Counted from the first letter of the stretch, positions 52,121 to 61,542 are shown. The stretch is 64,000 nucleotides of DNA from CAZSDU01 sp964429135 (GCA_964429135.1 CAYSAU010000011.1:1-64000), one strand, 5' to 3'. Made by a program: numbers and translations. Notes: generated from the sequence alone by a model not told the origin.

Positions 52121-52418
52121 TTCTGAAACGGCTTATATTGATCCCCATTTTGGGAAATGTTCATATTTTTTTATCTTTGATGATGAATCGGGAAAGATTG
52201 AAACGATTGAAAACCCGGGAAAAAATCACAAAGTATGCATGGGTCAGATGATCGTGGAAAGCTTGGTGGAAAAGAAAGTCATGAGGGTTATCGCGGGGGA
52301 TTTCGGCACCCATGTTCAGAAATTCCTGAATGAAAATCAGATCCAGATGATTATTCACCCTGAGAAGCAAATTCAGATAAAAGATATTCTTCAAATATTG
52401 TCTCATCGCCCTAAATAA
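52092..52418 (+). CDS. NifX/NifB-type cofactor-binding protein
   Basis: This is a 108-residue protein from the ATG at 52092. It is of the dinitrogenase iron-molybdenum cofactor (NifX-like) family: MKTAIASQSNSETAYIDPHF, IFDDESGKIETIENPGKNH, and GTHVQKFLNENQIQMI. Free-standing members occur in many anaerobes lacking nitrogenase and are thought to bind iron-sulfur or metal clusters. It is coupled to DUF134 and followed by a copper-type TonB receptor. Confidence 0.85.
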   Translation: MKTAIASQSNSETAYIDPHFGKCSYFFIFDDESGKIETIENPGKNHKVCMGQMIVESLVEKKVMRVIAGDFGTHVQKFLNENQIQMIIHPEKQIQIKDILQILSHRPK

Positions 52419-52445
52419 ATATGATAATTGCAGTTCCATTTCATC

Positions 52446-54617
52446 ATGGTTTCATCAAGGAACACTAAGGATGTGAAAATCATCAGCATTGATCAGACCC
52501 GGCATGATTACCTGATTTTTTTATTCCTGCTTTTTATTTTTTGCGTGTTTACGGGAAATCCGGTGATGTCGCAAATCAGCAGTGACACCCTTCAGTTAGG
52601 GGAAGTGGAGATCCTTGGACAAAAAATAAACTATTTTCCGGGCAATATTATTCGATTAAATCGCATAGAATATCAGTCTATTCGCGATGTCGGTGATTTC
52701 CTGAGGATTGAACCCAATGTTTCAGGAATCCGTAAGGGAGGCATTGCCCTTGATCCTGTTGTCAGGGGCTTCAAATACAACCAGGTAACGGTTTTACTTA
52801 ACGATGGGGTGAAGATCGAAGGGGGTTGTCCAAACCGGATGGATCCGGTTGCTTCTCATGTGGAGCCGGAAAACATCAGGGAAATAGAGGTCACCAAGGG
52901 TCCTTATGGGTTGAAATACGGACCGGTGCTTGGCGCCCTGATCAATCTGAGAACAGAATTACCGAAACCTTATGCAAAACCAGAAATTCATGGTGAATTC
53001 CTTTACGGTTTCGAAACCAACTGGAACGGGCAAAGGGAGCATATCGGACTGTGGGGTGGGAATTCCAGGGTGTTTTTCAATGCAAGCGGTGGGTTTAAAG
53101 GGTATGGCAGCTACACGGCCGGGAATCATGAGTTGTATCATACTTCCTTTCAGAAAAAGTACTTCACGGCGGGTATTGGTTTTGTTTTAAAAAAAAATCA
53201 TCAGCTCATCCTGAACTATGCTTATGATGAAGGAAGGAATGTTCTTTTTCCCGCACTCCCCATGGATGAAAGACTGGATAAAACCCAGGTTGGTTCATTC
53301 ATCTATAAGGCTGAAAATTTAGGCAAGATTTGGCAAACATTGCAGTTTCAGGCCTATTTTGCACCTGTGCATCATGTGATGGATAACCTGAACCGGCCGG
53401 CAAGTACAACCATGCAGGCAGTAACCACAGTGGATGCCTGGAATGCAGGAGGAAAACTCACTGGCAGTCTGAGGACAGGAAAAATTTGCCTTAACCCTGG
53501 CCTTGATTTTGAGCATATTTACAAGGATGGAGATAAACAAATGAGCATGAAAATGGTCATGGAGGGGGATACCTTTATCTCGGTAAAACATGCAAATATC
53601 TGGAGAAATGCTGTCATCAACAATATCGGAGTATTTACCGAATGCCAGATTCCTGTTAGGAATTTTGATTTCACTGCTACGCTTAGATTTGATTATAATG
53701 CCGCGACTTCAGGTGATACTTTCCGCCTGGTTACTAATGAGGTTCATTATTTTGATGAGCTGAATTCTTCCTTTTTTAATGTCAGCTTTGGTCTGGGGAT
53801 AAAGAAGAAACTGACTTCATGGTTAAGTCTCAGCGCCTCACTGGGCAGGGGAACCCGAAGTCCATCCATACTGGAACGCTTCATTAAATTGATGCCGGTG
53901 CAGTATGATTCTTATGACTATCTGGGAAATCCTCAGTTAAAGCCGGAAAAAAATCACCAGGTGGATCTTTCCTTCACCATGCTTTTCAGGGATGTAGGCA
54001 GCATTACGACCTCCGGCTTTTTCTCGCTGGTGACAGATTACATCATCGGGAAAGCCCTCCCGCCCTCGGTCATTAAACCCTCAACCCAGGGATCGCCGGG
54101 GGTCAAACAGTTCACGAATGAAGCGATGGTGTATCTGACAGGATTTGAATTTACTTATCAGTCACCCGTTTCACGGAGATGGAATATTGTCGCCAGTGCA
54201 GCCGCTACTTATGGAACCCAGCCAACAGCCATCAAATATTTGGTTAACGGAGGTCAGGTCACAGGGCAGGAAACCATAAAGCATGATCCTTTGCCTGAAA
54301 TCCCACCCCTGGAGGGGAATGTGCAATTTTCCTATAAATTTTTAAAAGGAAAACTCATTCCTTTGGTTTCAATCAGGCTGGTCAGTCCTCAAAACCGGGT
54401 TTCCCAGTCTTACGGCGAACAAAAAACCCCGGGATTCGTCACCGGGGCAGCTTCCCTGACATACTCCCCATGCCGTTATGCTACTTTTGTTGCCGGGGTC
54501 AATAATATTTGCGATACCCCCTATTATGAACACCTTAACCGGAGGATAGTCGGGAGTACCGACAGGTTGTACGAGCCCGGTAGGGTTTTCCATTTTGCAG
54601 TTCATCTGAAATTATAG
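52446..54617 (+). CDS. TonB-dependent copper receptor (OprC/NosA type)
   Basis: This is a 723-residue outer-membrane receptor from the first ATG (an upstream TTG at 52428 is possible). A signal peptide (YLIFLFLLFIFCVFTGNPVMSQ region) is followed by the plug domain (LGEVEILGQKINYF, IEPNVSGIRKGGIALDPVVR) containing GGCPNRMDPVASHVEP. The CPNRMDP segment has the CxxxM copper-binding pattern of OprC, where Cys and Met bind Cu(I) in the plug. A barrel follows, ending FAVHLKL. It probably imports copper for periplasmic use; an MbnP-like lipoprotein is encoded 23 bases downstream. Confidence 0.85.
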   Translation: MVSSRNTKDVKIISIDQTRHDYLIFLFLLFIFCVFTGNPVMSQISSDTLQLGEVEILGQKINYFPGNIIRLNRIEYQSIRDVGDFLRIEPNVSGIRKGGIALDPVVRGFKYNQVTVLLNDGVKIEGGCPNRMDPVASHVEPENIREIEVTKGPYGLKYGPVLGALINLRTELPKPYAKPEIHGEFLYGFETNWNGQREHIGLWGGNSRVFFNASGGFKGYGSYTAGNHELYHTSFQKKYFTAGIGFVLKKNHQLILNYAYDEGRNVLFPALPMDERLDKTQVGSFIYKAENLGKIWQTLQFQAYFAPVHHVMDNLNRPASTTMQAVTTVDAWNAGGKLTGSLRTGKICLNPGLDFEHIYKDGDKQMSMKMVMEGDTFISVKHANIWRNAVINNIGVFTECQIPVRNFDFTATLRFDYNAATSGDTFRLVTNEVHYFDELNSSFFNVSFGLGIKKKLTSWLSLSASLGRGTRSPSILERFIKLMPVQYDSYDYLGNPQLKPEKNHQVDLSFTMLFRDVGSITTSGFFSLVTDYIIGKALPPSVIKPSTQGSPGVKQFTNEAMVYLTGFEFTYQSPVSRRWNIVASAAATYGTQPTAIKYLVNGGQVTGQETIKHDPLPEIPPLEGNVQFSYKFLKGKLIPLVSIRLVSPQNRVSQSYGEQKTPGFVTGAASLTYSPCRYATFVAGVNNICDTPYYEHLNRRIVGSTDRLYEPGRVFHFAVHLKL

Positions 54618-54640
54618 TCATTTCACAAGGTGATCTTATC

Positions 54641-55456
54641 ATGCGCAACTTTTTTTATTTTTTTATAATTTTTTTTACCCTGGGCTTGTTTTTTTATTCC
54701 TGTAAAAAGAATGATGATCCCACTCCCATTCTGCCTTCAGGGAAAGTAATTTTTCAAATCAGGCATCTTGTACATGGGCTGCCCTTAAAAGAGTATGAGA
54801 TCATTGATACGAATGCAGCAGGGAATCCATATCTGATCACAGAAGTGATGTATTTCATTTCCGATATCACCTTTTTTAAATCCGACGGAACCCATACCCT
54901 GGTGGATGACTGGAAGGACATATTTTATATTGACGAGAACATTCCTGGAACCAAAACCATTGAAATTTTTGATCCCATTCCGGCAGGCGATTATGATTCC
55001 ATTACTTTTATTTTCGGCATTTCAAAAGAGAAAAATAAATCCTTCATGTTTGTCAATCCACCGGAAGTCAATATGTTCTGGCCTGAGGTATTGGGCGGAG
55101 GCTATCATTATCTCATGATCAATGGTCAATGGATAGATACCACAGGGGATTACCAGCTATATAATTTCCATCTTGGGATTGGCCAGCTCTATCATGGTAC
55201 GACTTATGATGTGGATTCCATTTATGCTTTTGTACAGAATTATTTTACCGTGAACCTGCCTTCATCGGCGTTTACCATTCAGGATAAAGAGATCAAAACA
55301 ATACAGATGAATATGAACATCGAAAACTGGTTTGATCAACCCCATGTTTTTGATTTCAATCGTTGGGGCGGAGCCATTATGCAAAACCAGGCTGCCATGC
55401 AGATCGTGAAAGAAAACGGGAGAGGTGTATTTACGATTTCTTCTCCTTTGGATTAA
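54641..55456 (+). CDS. MbnP-like copper-binding lipoprotein
   Basis: This is a 271-residue lipoprotein: the signal peptide FFYFFIIFFTLGLFFYSC ends at a lipobox Cys. The mature domain has MYFISDITFF, IPAGDYDSITFIFGIS, MFWPEVLGGGYHYLMINGQW and FHLGIGQLYHG, matching the MbnP domain found with methanobactin and copper loci; the Trp/His-rich W-P...Y-H-Y and H-L-G elements fit metal binding. It is cotranscribed with the TonB copper receptor and may accept copper from it. Confidence 0.82.
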   Translation: MRNFFYFFIIFFTLGLFFYSCKKNDDPTPILPSGKVIFQIRHLVHGLPLKEYEIIDTNAAGNPYLITEVMYFISDITFFKSDGTHTLVDDWKDIFYIDENIPGTKTIEIFDPIPAGDYDSITFIFGISKEKNKSFMFVNPPEVNMFWPEVLGGGYHYLMINGQWIDTTGDYQLYNFHLGIGQLYHGTTYDVDSIYAFVQNYFTVNLPSSAFTIQDKEIKTIQMNMNIENWFDQPHVFDFNRWGGAIMQNQAAMQIVKENGRGVFTISSPLD

Positions 55457-55481
55457 GAAATTCGAAAATGTTGTATATTTG
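55447..55481 (+). promoter_or_regulatory. Promoter of ferritin-like gene (TTTG-N23-TATATTTG)
   Basis: TTTG at 55447-55450 and TATATTTG at 55474-55481 match the -33/-7 boxes, though the 23-base spacing is at the long end. They overlap the end of the MbnP-like gene and precede the ATG at 55500. Confidence 0.5.
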
Positions 55482-55499
55482 AAAGAAAAATCAACAATT

Positions 55500-56012
55500 A
55501 TGGGAAAACATGGCATTGAAATTCTGAATCTCGACAAAGAGGTGTTAGTGAAGATGTTAAATGAAGCCCTGGCGGAGGAATGGCTGGCTTATTATCAATA
55601 TTGGATTGGTGCTCGCCTGATGGAAGGCCCCATGCGTTCTGAAATCGAACCTGAGTTGCTGCTTCATGCCGACCAGGAACTGGGACATGCGGTATTGGTG
55701 GTTGGGCGTATCATCCAATTAGGCGGAACCCCCCTGATCAATCCGTCGGATTGGCCAAAATTTGCTCGTTGTGAATATGAAGCTCCCACGGATCCTTACG
55801 TGGAAGAAATATTAAATCAGAATCTCAGGGGAGAGCGTTGTGCAATACAGCGCTATAAGGAGATTGCCGATTTTACAAATGGAAAAGATCATACCACTCA
55901 CCAGATGGCGGTCAGCATTCTGAACGAGGAAACGGAACATGAGCAGGATATCGAAGACTGGCTGAATGATCTTAGCCGGATGAAGGACGACATGCGGAAA
56001 TTTCGTCTATAG
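55500..56012 (+). CDS. Ferritin-like (Dps/bacterioferritin-like) protein
   Basis: This is a 170-residue ferritin-like four-helix protein from the ATG at 55500. Di-iron ligands are visible: EALAEEWLAYYQYW (Glu), ADQELGHAVLV (E-x-x-H), ERCAIQRYKEIA (Glu) and LNEETEHEQDIEDWL (E-x-x-H). It stores or oxidises iron and protects against peroxide. It has its own promoter and is followed after three bases by the TPR gene. Confidence 0.9.
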   Translation: MGKHGIEILNLDKEVLVKMLNEALAEEWLAYYQYWIGARLMEGPMRSEIEPELLLHADQELGHAVLVVGRIIQLGGTPLINPSDWPKFARCEYEAPTDPYVEEILNQNLRGERCAIQRYKEIADFTNGKDHTTHQMAVSILNEETEHEQDIEDWLNDLSRMKDDMRKFRL

Positions 56013-56015
56013 TTC

Positions 56016-57737
56016 ATGACATCATTAGAAAATGGAGGCTTTGTGCAAAAACATTTTTTTTTCAAACAGATTTATGTTTTATTCTTTTTATTCTTTCTTT
56101 TTTCAGGGAAGACATTTGCCCAGGATCTCAAAACTGCCATTGGACTGACCAGAAGTGAAAACTTCAGGGAAGCAGGTATTTTGTTTCGTGAACTGATCAG
56201 GAAAGATCCTGCTGACGGGACCTTATATTTTTATTACGGGGATAATTTTCTCCAGAAATTTTACGCTGATCCCCAGAACCAGGCTTATGCATCACTGGTG
56301 GATTCTGCTGCCCATGTTTTTAACACAGGAATTTCAAAAGACTCCCTGAATCCATTGAATTACATCGGGCTGGGCAGGATAAATCTGATTAAACATCTCA
56401 ATGATGAAGCCCGGGCATCTTTCCAGATAGCATTTTCCTTGCTTCCATCCAAGACCAATAAAACATCTAAAATTTCGAAAAAAGATCAGGCAACGGTTTA
56501 TATTAAAGTGGCAGAATCCTATGTAAAGATTTTAGGTAAGAAGGATACCACCATGGTACTTGATTGGCTGAAAAAAGCAGAGGAGCTTGATAATAAGAAC
56601 TTCGAACTCTATCTGACCAGGGGTGATGCTTATTTTTACATGGCCAATGAAGGTTCTATGGCCATTGAGAATTACAAAATTGCCCAGGTCATGAATCCAT
56701 CTTCAGCCAAAGCCAAACTCAGGATAGGACATGTTTGGGTAAGGGCGAGATTATACGATATGGCCCTGGGCTATTACAAAGAAGCCATTGACATGGATTC
56801 CAACTATGCTCCGGCCTACCGGGAAATGGGTTTTTTGCTTTCAAAACTGGGAAGGAAGGAAGACGCCAGAAAGAATTTTCAAAAGTTTTTGGAACTCTCG
56901 AAAGGGAATGTGTCGGCAAGGATACAGTATATCAATACACTGATGGAACTTCAGGATTACCAGGAAGCCATCGCTCAGCTGAATGCCATCCGCAGCATGG
57001 ATTCATCCAACAATGATTACAACCGTGCGCTGGCTTATGCTTATTTTGAAACAGCCCAGTATGGAGCCGCGCTGGAGGCGATCAGAACGTTTCTTGCCCG
57101 TGCGGATTCCGCTGCCGTGAGAACGGCTGATCTGTTGTACTATGGGCGGATTTTATCCAAAAACAATTTGGATTCATTAGCCGCTGAACAATTGATGCTC
57201 GCTTATCACCAGGATACCCTCCAAGCGGGTGTTTTATCTGAGATCGCTTTTTCATTCACCCGCTTGAAAAAATATGATAAAGCCGAACAGACATTCCTCA
57301 TGAAAATTCAAGCCAACAAGGCTGAGCCCATCGATTATTATTCACTCGGTAAGCTTTACTACAACATGCGTGAATATCTTAAGGCTGATTCGGTACTGGC
57401 TTATTTCAACCAATTGGTACCGGATTATATGCCTGGCTATTCCTGGAGGGCTTATGCATTGGTAAATATTGATACAGACAGCAAACTCGGCCTGGCCAAA
57501 CCTGTGTTTGAAATCATGATCGAAAAAGCCCAATCTGATACCGTTAAATACAGCAAGGAATTAAAGGAGTCTTATTCTTATCTGGCCTTTTATTACCTGA
57601 TACAATATTACCAGTCGAAAGACCAGAAAGATGGAATTACCTCCATGGATTTTTGTCAAAAAGTGCTGGCTATTGATCCCAATGATGAAAAGGCAAAAGC
57701 CATCTTAAAGGAACTAAAAACTAAGATTCCGAAATAA
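56016..57737 (+). CDS. Exported TPR-repeat protein
   Basis: This is a 573-residue protein with a signal peptide (YVLFFLFFLFSGKTFAQ region, cleavage about 36) and at least ten tetratricopeptide repeats, for example FREAGILFRELIRKDPADG, YDMALGYYKEAIDMDSNYAPAYREMGFLLSKLGRKEDARKNF and the final CQKVLAIDPNDEKAKAILKE. It is probably a periplasmic scaffold for protein complexes; no partner is evident. It is transcribed with or just after the ferritin-like gene. Confidence 0.82.
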   Translation: MTSLENGGFVQKHFFFKQIYVLFFLFFLFSGKTFAQDLKTAIGLTRSENFREAGILFRELIRKDPADGTLYFYYGDNFLQKFYADPQNQAYASLVDSAAHVFNTGISKDSLNPLNYIGLGRINLIKHLNDEARASFQIAFSLLPSKTNKTSKISKKDQATVYIKVAESYVKILGKKDTTMVLDWLKKAEELDNKNFELYLTRGDAYFYMANEGSMAIENYKIAQVMNPSSAKAKLRIGHVWVRARLYDMALGYYKEAIDMDSNYAPAYREMGFLLSKLGRKEDARKNFQKFLELSKGNVSARIQYINTLMELQDYQEAIAQLNAIRSMDSSNNDYNRALAYAYFETAQYGAALEAIRTFLARADSAAVRTADLLYYGRILSKNNLDSLAAEQLMLAYHQDTLQAGVLSEIAFSFTRLKKYDKAEQTFLMKIQANKAEPIDYYSLGKLYYNMREYLKADSVLAYFNQLVPDYMPGYSWRAYALVNIDTDSKLGLAKPVFEIMIEKAQSDTVKYSKELKESYSYLAFYYLIQYYQSKDQKDGITSMDFCQKVLAIDPNDEKAKAILKELKTKIPK

Positions 57738-57751
57738 GTCGCTTTTTCGGT

Positions 57752-58912
57752 TTATCTCCGGATAGAAGCAATTTCGCTTATCGCCTCTATCGCGGCATTG
57801 ATATGTTCCTCCGTATTAAAGGGACCGACACTCAACCTGACAGTGCCATGAGTTTTATCCGTGCCCAATCCTTCATGTACCAGTGGCGCGCATTGTAATC
57901 CGGTACGACAAGCGATGTTGTAATCAACATCAAGCATGGTTCCCACATCACCCGACTCAAAGCCATCTATGTTCAGGCTAAGCACAGGATTTTGGTTTTC
58001 AATATTTTCCGCGCAATATGTGGTCACATTTTTGATTGCCTGAACCCCTCTTCGGAGTTTATCCCAAAGCATGATTTCCTGATGATGAAGGCTATCCATG
58101 CCATGCTCCAGCACCCATTTAAGCCCTGCATGCAGGCCGGCAACACCTAGGAGGTTAAGGGTTCCGCATTCAAGACGGTAAGGAAATTCCAATAAATGGG
58201 TTTTTTGAGCAGAACGCACTCCTGTACCCCCAAAACGTGTCCCTTTTACGGGAACGTTTTCCATCACATAAGATCCGCCTATTCCGGTGGGACCCATCAG
58301 ACATTTATGTCCGGTGAATACCAGTACATCAATGTTCATGGCTTTCATGTCGATGGGAATCGCTCCCGCGCTCTGACTGCTGTCAACAATAAACAGGATG
58401 CCTGCCTCACGGCAAACTTTCCCGATTTCCGCGAGGGGTTGTACGGTTCCGATGACATTGGAGCAATGGTTGACGACCACCATTTTAGTATTTTTTCGCA
58501 TGGCTTTTTTAATGTCCTGGGGATCTATATAACCATGCCCATCGAAGGGAATATGGGAAACTTCGATATGCTTATCGAGACTCAGGTGATACAATGGCCT
58601 GAGCACGGAATTATGCTCAAGCATGGTTGTGATCACATGATCCCCGGCTTCGGCCAGACCTTGTAAAATCATGTTCAGGGAATCGCTGGCGTTATAACTG
58701 AATGTCAAACGGTTGGGATCATCCCCGTTAAACAGTTCGGTCAGCATTTTTCGTGTGGCATGAACCACTTCCTCAGTTTCGATGGCTGCATCAAAGCCTG
58801 AGCGTCCCGGACTTACTCCATGCCTGCGGTAGAAGTTACACATGAAATCATAAACCACATCTGGTTTGGGGAAACTTGTCGCTGAATTGTCGAGGTAAAT
58901 CAGTTCGCTCAT
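57752..58912 (-). CDS. Cysteine desulfurase-family PLP enzyme
   Basis: This is a 386-residue class V aminotransferase-fold enzyme. It has MIYLDN-like start (SELIYLDNSATSFPK), TTMLEHNSVLRP, the cofactor Asp in FIVDSSQSAG, the Schiff-base Lys in TGHKCLMGPTGIGG (near 199) and a late active-site cysteine in CRTGLQCAPLVHEGLG (about 333-339). These features fit the SufS/Csd-like 'EF2568' family that removes sulfur from cysteine as persulfide. It is the last gene of a run with DsrC and DsrMK-like genes, which suggests it feeds that sulfur chain (inference). Confidence 0.88.
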   Translation of the reverse strand: MSELIYLDNSATSFPKPDVVYDFMCNFYRRHGVSPGRSGFDAAIETEEVVHATRKMLTELFNGDDPNRLTFSYNASDSLNMILQGLAEAGDHVITTMLEHNSVLRPLYHLSLDKHIEVSHIPFDGHGYIDPQDIKKAMRKNTKMVVVNHCSNVIGTVQPLAEIGKVCREAGILFIVDSSQSAGAIPIDMKAMNIDVLVFTGHKCLMGPTGIGGSYVMENVPVKGTRFGGTGVRSAQKTHLLEFPYRLECGTLNLLGVAGLHAGLKWVLEHGMDSLHHQEIMLWDKLRRGVQAIKNVTTYCAENIENQNPVLSLNIDGFESGDVGTMLDVDYNIACRTGLQCAPLVHEGLGTDKTHGTVRLSVGPFNTEEHINAAIEAISEIASIRR

Positions 58913-58950
58913 AAAAATAGGATTTTTCTGTGTTTGAAGGAAGTCATGTA

Positions 58951-60246
58951 TTAATCTATTAAGATGGCATCGGCAACGATCTCTGCCAGCGTTTTAATTT
59001 GCACCCCAAGTTTAAAAATGACATTGATCTGGGTCAACTGATCCACACAATTATGACAAGGAGTCACGACAATTTTTGCCCCGGTTTTGCGGATCTGGTC
59101 TGCTTTGATTGCTGCAATCTTCAATCGCCTTTCATTGTATTCGCTCATGGCTAATTGTCCGCCTCCGCCTCCGCAGCAATGATTGTCGTTGCCATGGGGA
59201 GTCATCTCTATAAAGTTCGAAACAAATTGTTTTAAGACAAAACGTTGATCCACCAGGATGCCTCCGCTTCTGACCAGGTTACAGGGATCATGAAGGGTGA
59301 CCACATCCCTGATTTTACCGGGATCAAGCCGGATTCTGCCTTCACGGATATAATTCGCGATACATTCCACACTCGTTATCACCGGGAAGGGGAAGTGCTG
59401 CCTGAGGTAATTGGGAGCTTCCCAACGAAAGGCCCTTGATCCATGACCGCATTCTGCCAGCACAAGCATGCCTGATTGTAAGGATTCCATTTCATTTCTG
59501 AGCCTTTCAGCAATGATTCCAGCTTCACGCAAATTTCCGCTGAAATAGGCATAATTGGTTACATCGTACATTTTTGTCGAAAGGGTCCAACTCTCTCCGG
59601 CAGCAAAAAAAATCTTGGCCATGGCCGCAATGGAAAGAGGATAGAATTTGGGTTCCCTTGGATTCAGGGTATAGAGGATATGTTTCCCGGGAACGTCAAC
59701 CGGAATGATGGCATTGGGATCATTCAGTTCATCGATCAGCTCCTCCTCCATCCATTTCAGGGTATCTAAGAACTCCTGCTTGGGAATGCTCATGTTGTTC
59801 CCGGATTCAAGGGCGGCATTGACTGTTGACTGTAAACTGGCAGGAACCATATCCATTTGGGCCAGCATGGTCCGTCCGGTCCTGACAAGATACGTAATAT
59901 CCACCCCGATGGAACAATGGATATTACAACGTCCGCAAAGGGTACAGGCGCCGAATAATAAATCTACCATTTCTTTTGACGTGTCTTCATCCAGATCACG
60001 CGCATTCACAAGAGAAGGAAACACTTTCCCAGTGAAAGTCCGGTAACGGCGATAGATGGAGGAAACAATGTCGACCTTCCTGGCTGGTGTAAAGCGTTCA
60101 TCCCCTGTGGCCAGGTAATAGATGCAACTTTCAGCGCATAATCCGCAATGTACACAACTATTCAGATGGGTGAGCAGTTTGCTGTCATGGAGATCGTCAA
60201 AAACCTGCAACCCTCTATTTACTATTTCTTCTTGTAATTCTCCCAT
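58951..60246 (-). CDS. DsrK/HdrD-like iron-sulfur protein
   Basis: This is a 431-residue protein from the ATG at 60246; longer starts overlap the upstream gene. Two [4Fe-4S] motifs, CVHCGLCAESC (near 30) and CTLCGRCNIHC (about 97), precede a CCG-type domain: LAECGHGSRAFRW, DPCNLVR, HCCGGGGGQL and TPCHNCVDQL. This is the layout of DsrK and HdrD, which reduce disulfides or trisulfides at a catalytic [4Fe-4S]. It sits with a DsrM-like membrane protein and a true DsrC, so it probably reduces a DsrC trisulfide or disulfide with membrane electrons. Confidence 0.88.
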   Translation of the reverse strand: MGELQEEIVNRGLQVFDDLHDSKLLTHLNSCVHCGLCAESCIYYLATGDERFTPARKVDIVSSIYRRYRTFTGKVFPSLVNARDLDEDTSKEMVDLLFGACTLCGRCNIHCSIGVDITYLVRTGRTMLAQMDMVPASLQSTVNAALESGNNMSIPKQEFLDTLKWMEEELIDELNDPNAIIPVDVPGKHILYTLNPREPKFYPLSIAAMAKIFFAAGESWTLSTKMYDVTNYAYFSGNLREAGIIAERLRNEMESLQSGMLVLAECGHGSRAFRWEAPNYLRQHFPFPVITSVECIANYIREGRIRLDPGKIRDVVTLHDPCNLVRSGGILVDQRFVLKQFVSNFIEMTPHGNDNHCCGGGGGQLAMSEYNERRLKIAAIKADQIRKTGAKIVVTPCHNCVDQLTQINVIFKLGVQIKTLAEIVADAILID

Positions 60247-60256
60247 CGGGTTAAGA

Positions 60257-60877
60257 TTATAGTGTTTTGGGAGGCCACACACCTCTCCATCCATAGAATA
60301 AACCAAGGTGATAACGAGCCGCGAAAAAATACAAGGCGTGCTTTAATTTTCCGGCAGGCAGATAAAGCAGGAGTGCACTGGCCACTACATAATATCCGGG
60401 AGCGACAGAAGGAAACAATAGTATAAAACATGAAAAAACCTGGAAAAGTGTCACCAGGATGTTTGAAACGTAATCATCGGGAGAGGAGAGACTCCGGAGT
60501 TCTCTTTTGATGATACGTTTGATCAGAATTCCTGTGCCACAGGCGGCTGTGACAAGAAAAAAAACGGCAAAGACACTGGCCGGGAAGCTTGGGATCTGGA
60601 ACTGCAGGAGCAGAAGAAAAAACAAGGGAATGGAGAGGAATGTTCCAAGATGGTATAAAATCCCGGCAGTATAAGTGGGAAGATGCAAAAAAGCAGATTC
60701 TTTTTTCCGGGGATTCATGGCTCCGGTGAGGGAGTACTGGATGCCAAGGCGGGTGTTTCCGGAAGATGGCGCATAATCCATAGGCTTTTTCAAGCGGATC
60801 AAACGGGCCAGATGATAGGAAAAAATGACCAGACATACAATCAGCGAAACCAGGGCGATAATTTTAAACCAGGGCAT
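60257..60877 (-). CDS. DsrM/NarI-like membrane subunit
   Basis: This is a 206-residue membrane protein with about five helices (IALVSLIVCLVIFSYHLARLI, GILYHLGTFLSIPLFFLLLL, SVFAVFFLVTAACGTGILI, ILVTLFQVFSCFILLF, YYVVASALLLYLPAGKLKHALYFF). His residues in helices (SYH, LYHLG, LKHAL) could bind heme b as in NarI/DsrM. It probably passes quinone electrons to the DsrK-like protein, whose gene begins 10 bases downstream. Sequence identity to DsrM cannot be judged without search, and it is smaller than typical DsrM. Confidence 0.75.
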   Translation of the reverse strand: MPWFKIIALVSLIVCLVIFSYHLARLIRLKKPMDYAPSSGNTRLGIQYSLTGAMNPRKKESAFLHLPTYTAGILYHLGTFLSIPLFFLLLLQFQIPSFPASVFAVFFLVTAACGTGILIKRIIKRELRSLSSPDDYVSNILVTLFQVFSCFILLFPSVAPGYYVVASALLLYLPAGKLKHALYFFAARYHLGLFYGWRGVWPPKTL

Positions 60878-60888
60878 ATAATCTTTTT

Positions 60889-61206
60889 TTAAACACAGCC
60901 ATCTGGTTTCGGTAAACCTGCAACGCGACAGGCGCCCCGGGCAGGTCCGAGCGGGAAAAGCTCATATATTTCACGAAGCTTCACTCCGGTTTGCTGACAG
61001 ATCACCCGGATCATGGGAGCCATCCCTTTTTCCTCCCAGTTGTTTCGGATGATGTTAACGATGGCCCAGTGCTTTTCAGTCATTTCAGGTATCCCGTCCA
61101 GCCTTGCAATGGCTGCTGCCAGTTCTTTATTCCACAGTGTGGGGTCCGACAAAAATCCATCGCCGTCCACTTCCAGAATTTTTCCTTCTATCTCTAATGT
61201 TGCCAT
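60889..61206 (-). CDS. dsrC: DsrC sulfur carrier with both redox cysteines
   Basis: This is a 105-residue DsrC/TusE-family protein: LEIEGKILEVDGDGFLSDP, WNKELAAAIARLDGIPEMTEKHWAIVNIIRNNW, and the C-terminal arm RGACRVAGLPKPDGCV. Cys93 and the penultimate Cys104 are separated by ten residues, the exact CX10C of genuine DsrC; TusE has only the last cysteine. Such DsrC forms a trisulfide in dissimilatory sulfur metabolism and is a substrate of DsrMK. The start at 61206 follows the small cysteine protein gene by 18 bases. Confidence 0.95.
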   Translation of the reverse strand: MATLEIEGKILEVDGDGFLSDPTLWNKELAAAIARLDGIPEMTEKHWAIVNIIRNNWEEKGMAPMIRVICQQTGVKLREIYELFPLGPARGACRVAGLPKPDGCV

Positions 61207-61224
61207 AAATTGATGTATGATATC

Positions 61225-61467
61225 TTAGTCATGGGTTGTTTCTTGATCAAATCGGTCAATGATTTCATGGGTGGAAAGAGGGCTGTCAGGATAAACGAAA
61301 TCAGGGCAAAAATGTAGAATTTCGTTGGTTTGATACCGTTTGCACTGCTTCCAATTTTCCCCGGGGTGGAGGCAGTAGGATTGGATGTAATCCTTACGAA
61401 GCGATTCCGGAATAACAAAACCGTTTAGATGAACGAGCTGGCAGTTGGCGTAGTTCGGACAATGCAT
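61225..61467 (-). CDS. Small cysteine-rich protein beside dsrC
   Basis: This is an 80-residue protein starting MHCPNYANCQLVHLNG. It has five cysteines: C3 and C8 (C-x4-C), then one in YCLHPGENWKQCKRY and another in HFCPDF. The spacing is compatible with a zinc or iron-sulfur site. It has no recognised family. The gene lies between an aminotransferase V gene and dsrC on the same strand and is probably cotranscribed, which makes a role in sulfur transfer possible. Confidence 0.6.
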   Translation of the reverse strand: MHCPNYANCQLVHLNGFVIPESLRKDYIQSYCLHPGENWKQCKRYQTNEILHFCPDFVYPDSPLSTHEIIDRFDQETTHD

Positions 61468-61542
61468 CCAGGGGAAATTCTTGGTAAAGGGCGAAAATAA
61501 TAAAAATTTCGATATGCCACCACCATAACATGAAGTATGTTT

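Noticed and set aside
57729..57750. CCGAAA/TTTCGG hairpin between convergent genes
   Set aside because: Six-base A/T-rich stem with a ten-base loop that includes the stop codon; too weak to call a terminator.
58196..58666. Open frame of 156 codons on the plus strand
   Set aside because: Antisense to the cysteine desulfurase-family gene.
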